Below, piece after piece: positions 62,401 through 64,000 of a stretch of 64,000 nt of DNA (positions are counted from its first letter, which is position 1; every line of letters begins with the position of its first letter). This stretch comes from Jatrophihabitans sp. (GTDB lineage Bacteria > Actinomycetota > Actinomycetes > Mycobacteriales > Jatrophihabitantaceae). The translations under genes were made by a program, and so were the position numbers. The notes beneath the pieces were generated by a model, which searched no databases, was not told where the DNA came from, and saw only the letters and a list, made by a program, of their open reading frames with translations. Location of the stretch: the NCBI GenBank assembly GCA_036389035.1, contig DASVQQ010000011.1:372001-436000 (forward strand). Direction: 5' to 3'.

Positions 62401-63294
62401 CTACTCGATCCCCAGCCACGATCGATCCGCGTTGGGATAGCGGAGGATGTACGCTTGCTTGATCTCCTCGGTCCAGTAGCGGTGACCCTGGGCGGGGAAG
62501 CCGAGCATGTCGAGCTGCCGCCTGCTCGCGTTTTCGACGAAGGATATCCACTCCGCGTCTTCTGTGAGAATCCCCCGGCCCGGACCGGCTACCCAGTTCG
62601 CCTCAGCGCGCCGGAAGAACGACAGGAGCATGTACCGGGACGCGCCGTCCCTTTTCAGGTCGGTCGCGCGATGGAAGGTGTCGATGTCGAAGGCGATCAC
62701 GGTTCCCCTCGGCCCGACTCCGGGAATCTCTGCCTCATAAAATTCCGGGTGAGCGTCACGGGGGGCAAGATGGGGGTGCATCGGAACGTTTTCGGCAAGC
62801 TTGTTATCCACGAACATCGGCGGACCGTTGCCCTCGTCCACGTCGGACAGGAGGATGAAATATTGAACGTGGGCAAACTCGGGATCCTGCGACGCGATGA
62901 CAGGCGTGTGTCCGCGATAATCGCGATGGTGATCCTGGTCGTAGGAAGCGCCGGCATACTTCACCCACACGTGCCCGTTATACATGCGGATGTCCGGGCT
63001 GCCCAAGAGGATCTCGGAGAGCTCAATCAGCTTCGGATGCAATGCGAGCAGGCTGAGTTCGGTGCTTGGATAGGGCCAGTCAACAAGACCTGCACGATAG
63101 TTCTTGCGGTGGGATTCTTGAAATTCGGCCGATCCGTTAACGAATGCGTCTGGCGTTGGCAGCGTCTCGTATAACGTGCTTAGGGCGGGAGCCAGCTCCT
63201 CTTCGGTAAAGAATCCGGGGAGTATGGAGTAACCCAGCGTCGGGTACTCTGCAACCGCTTTTGCGATGAGAGATGAATGACCCTCATTGCTCAT
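62401..63294 (-). CDS. Phytanoyl-CoA dioxygenase (PhyH) family Fe(II)/2-oxoglutarate enzyme
   Basis: 297 residues from ATG 63294, preceded by GGGAGG; an upstream in-frame start at 63312 is less well placed. 'GASYDQDHHRDYRGH' has the HxD iron ligands, 'DIDTFHRATD' the distal His, and 'SRYMLLSFF' the Arg for 2-oxoglutarate. It is predicted to hydroxylate or otherwise oxidise an unactivated carbon of the product or an intermediate. First gene of a four-gene leftward block. Confidence 0.85.
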   Translation of the reverse strand: MSNEGHSSLIAKAVAEYPTLGYSILPGFFTEEELAPALSTLYETLPTPDAFVNGSAEFQESHRKNYRAGLVDWPYPSTELSLLALHPKLIELSEILLGSPDIRMYNGHVWVKYAGASYDQDHHRDYRGHTPVIASQDPEFAHVQYFILLSDVDEGNGPPMFVDNKLAENVPMHPHLAPRDAHPEFYEAEIPGVGPRGTVIAFDIDTFHRATDLKRDGASRYMLLSFFRRAEANWVAGPGRGILTEDAEWISFVENASRRQLDMLGFPAQGHRYWTEEIKQAYILRYPNADRSWLGIE

Positions 63295-63818
63295 ACTTAG
63301 AGCCTCCCTCATTCTTTCGAGCCGTCGACTTCGGCGAATCGGCTGGGGGTATTATTCACGAGGCTACATTCAGGCAATAAAGAGAGTATCAGACTTCTCT
63401 GCACCTGAAAAGGTTGGGGGTGATATACATTAGCGACATGGCGGCGGCGTCGGCGCATCGGAGAATGTCTCGCTGGCGGGACAGCTCGTAGTGGTCGAAT
63501 GGCCACTGGACTCCCTTTCAGGTCCGGGTCTCAGGCTGCCCGGAACGGCCACCGAAGTCGAGGCACAGGAAGCGGCGTCAGGTGGTCGATGGGTCGATGA
63601 GTGGCAAGGGGCGGCCCTCCACTAGGCGACTGAACGGAGCCCCAGCCCGGGGACCCGGATCGCGCACTTCGGCCGTGACGATTGACCAGCGGTCCTCCGG
63701 CCCTTAGTGTCGCTTTAAGAGAAGCGGAAAGCACGCACTATTGACGCAATGAAATGGACTCTGCTTTGATTCGGAGATCGCATCATCGCATTATCCGGAA
63801 AAGATAGGGCGGAATCGT
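63295..63818. other. Divergent intergenic region near right edge
   Basis: 524 bp between PhyH (leftward) and the isomerase gene (rightward). No supported gene. Parts are A/T-rich (63350-63450), as for promoter regions in this cluster. A promoter-like pair lies at 63741. Confidence 0.5.
63741..63770 (+). promoter_or_regulatory. Possible promoter for the right-edge isomerase gene
   Basis: TTGACG (63741-63746) and TTTGAT (63765-63770) with 18-bp spacing, 48 bp before the ATG at 63819. The -10 match is weak. Confidence 0.3.
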
Positions 63819-64000
63819 ATGCAGGCTTCCTGTTCCACCATCGGATTCGGGATGCTGACGATGGAGGCAGCCCTCAGTCACATCGCGGCGCTCGGATTTA
63901 TCGACGTCGAAATAGGTGTGCTCGGTGATTTTTGCCCGCACCTGGACCCACAGGCGCCAGTAAATGAAACTGTCGCCCACTGCGTCGAGGCCTTTGACCG
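63819..64000 (+). CDS. Sugar phosphate isomerase/epimerase family protein, partial
   Basis: Starts at ATG 63819 with GGGCGGA upstream and runs off the right edge after 60 codons. 'STIGFGMLTMEAALSHIAAL' followed by 'GFIDVEIGVLGDFCPHLDP' is the first strand-helix-strand of a xylose-isomerase-like TIM barrel, as in sugar phosphate isomerases/epimerases and inosose dehydratases. It is divergent from the PhyH gene and likely belongs to the same cluster, acting on the cyclitol or sugar. Confidence 0.65.
   Translation, partial: MQASCSTIGFGMLTMEAALSHIAALGFIDVEIGVLGDFCPHLDPQAPVNETVAHCVEAFD

Noticed and set aside
63309..63734. Small minus-strand frames in the right intergenic region
   Set aside because: No ribosome binding site, Arg/Pro-rich composition and no recognisable motif.

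Overview
The window comes from a high-GC actinobacterium. The signs are frequent GTG starts, 4-nt ATGA/GTGA overlaps inside operons, a 10-methyl fatty acid gene pair, a CtaJ-type oxidase subunit, and an order (HNH nuclease, truncated haemoglobin, GH13 glucosidase, then ettA and ssb) that I recall from mycobacteria. The genus cannot be read from the sequence. About 54 protein genes, three tRNAs and one cobalamin riboswitch are supported. Starts were chosen from ribosome binding sites and family N-termini; several are flagged as uncertain.

Layout. 1-3988 is an accessory segment: an unidentified partial gene, an ATP-grasp/PLP-decarboxylase fusion and a TIR-domain protein. 4142-6858 is a tmsA-tmsB operon (10-methyl branched fatty acids) with a 12-bp palindrome upstream. 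6945-21687 is housekeeping sequence: DUF5130, ctaJ, amidase, HNH, MscS channel, glbO, alpha-glucosidase, DUF2332, SDR, thioesterase pair, ettA, ssb, tRNA-Arg, DUF899, pterin dehydratase and orn. After tRNA-His (21728-21800) comes a large two-repeat protein with a C-terminal OTU-like cysteine protease signature, followed by an ATP-grasp ligase gene. 26764-35024 is a six-gene late cobalamin operon read leftward, with the four upstream junctions overlapping by 1-4 nt and a cobalamin riboswitch in front. tRNA-Lys and arsC follow.

36195 to the right edge is a biosynthetic gene cluster whose product I do not recognise. It has four transcription blocks. Leftward from 42626: stand-alone adenylation protein, carrier-thioesterase didomain, heterodimeric ABC exporter. 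Rightward from 43192: second adenylation enzyme, crippled adenylation tail plus carrier domain, stand-alone condensation domain, cobalamin-type radical SAM enzyme, a 60-codon overlapping small ORF, glycosyltransferase, sugar-phosphate isomerase, nucleotidyltransferase-kinase fusion, HAD protein, Gfo/Idh oxidoreductase, sugar phosphate cyclase and two aldo/keto reductases. Leftward from 63294: PhyH dioxygenase, GT9-like transferase, methyltransferase, carbamoyltransferase. At the right edge a sugar isomerase/epimerase gene begins.

Inferred logic of the cluster: one branch builds and NDP-activates a cyclitol (cyclase, reductases, kinase/nucleotidyltransferase, phosphatase), as in validamycin-type pathways. 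A second branch makes a short amide or peptide on free-standing NRPS modules. Glycosyl transfer, methylation (possibly on unactivated carbon), hydroxylation and carbamoylation finish the product, and the ABC pair exports it. The cobalamin operon could supply cofactor to the radical SAM enzyme.
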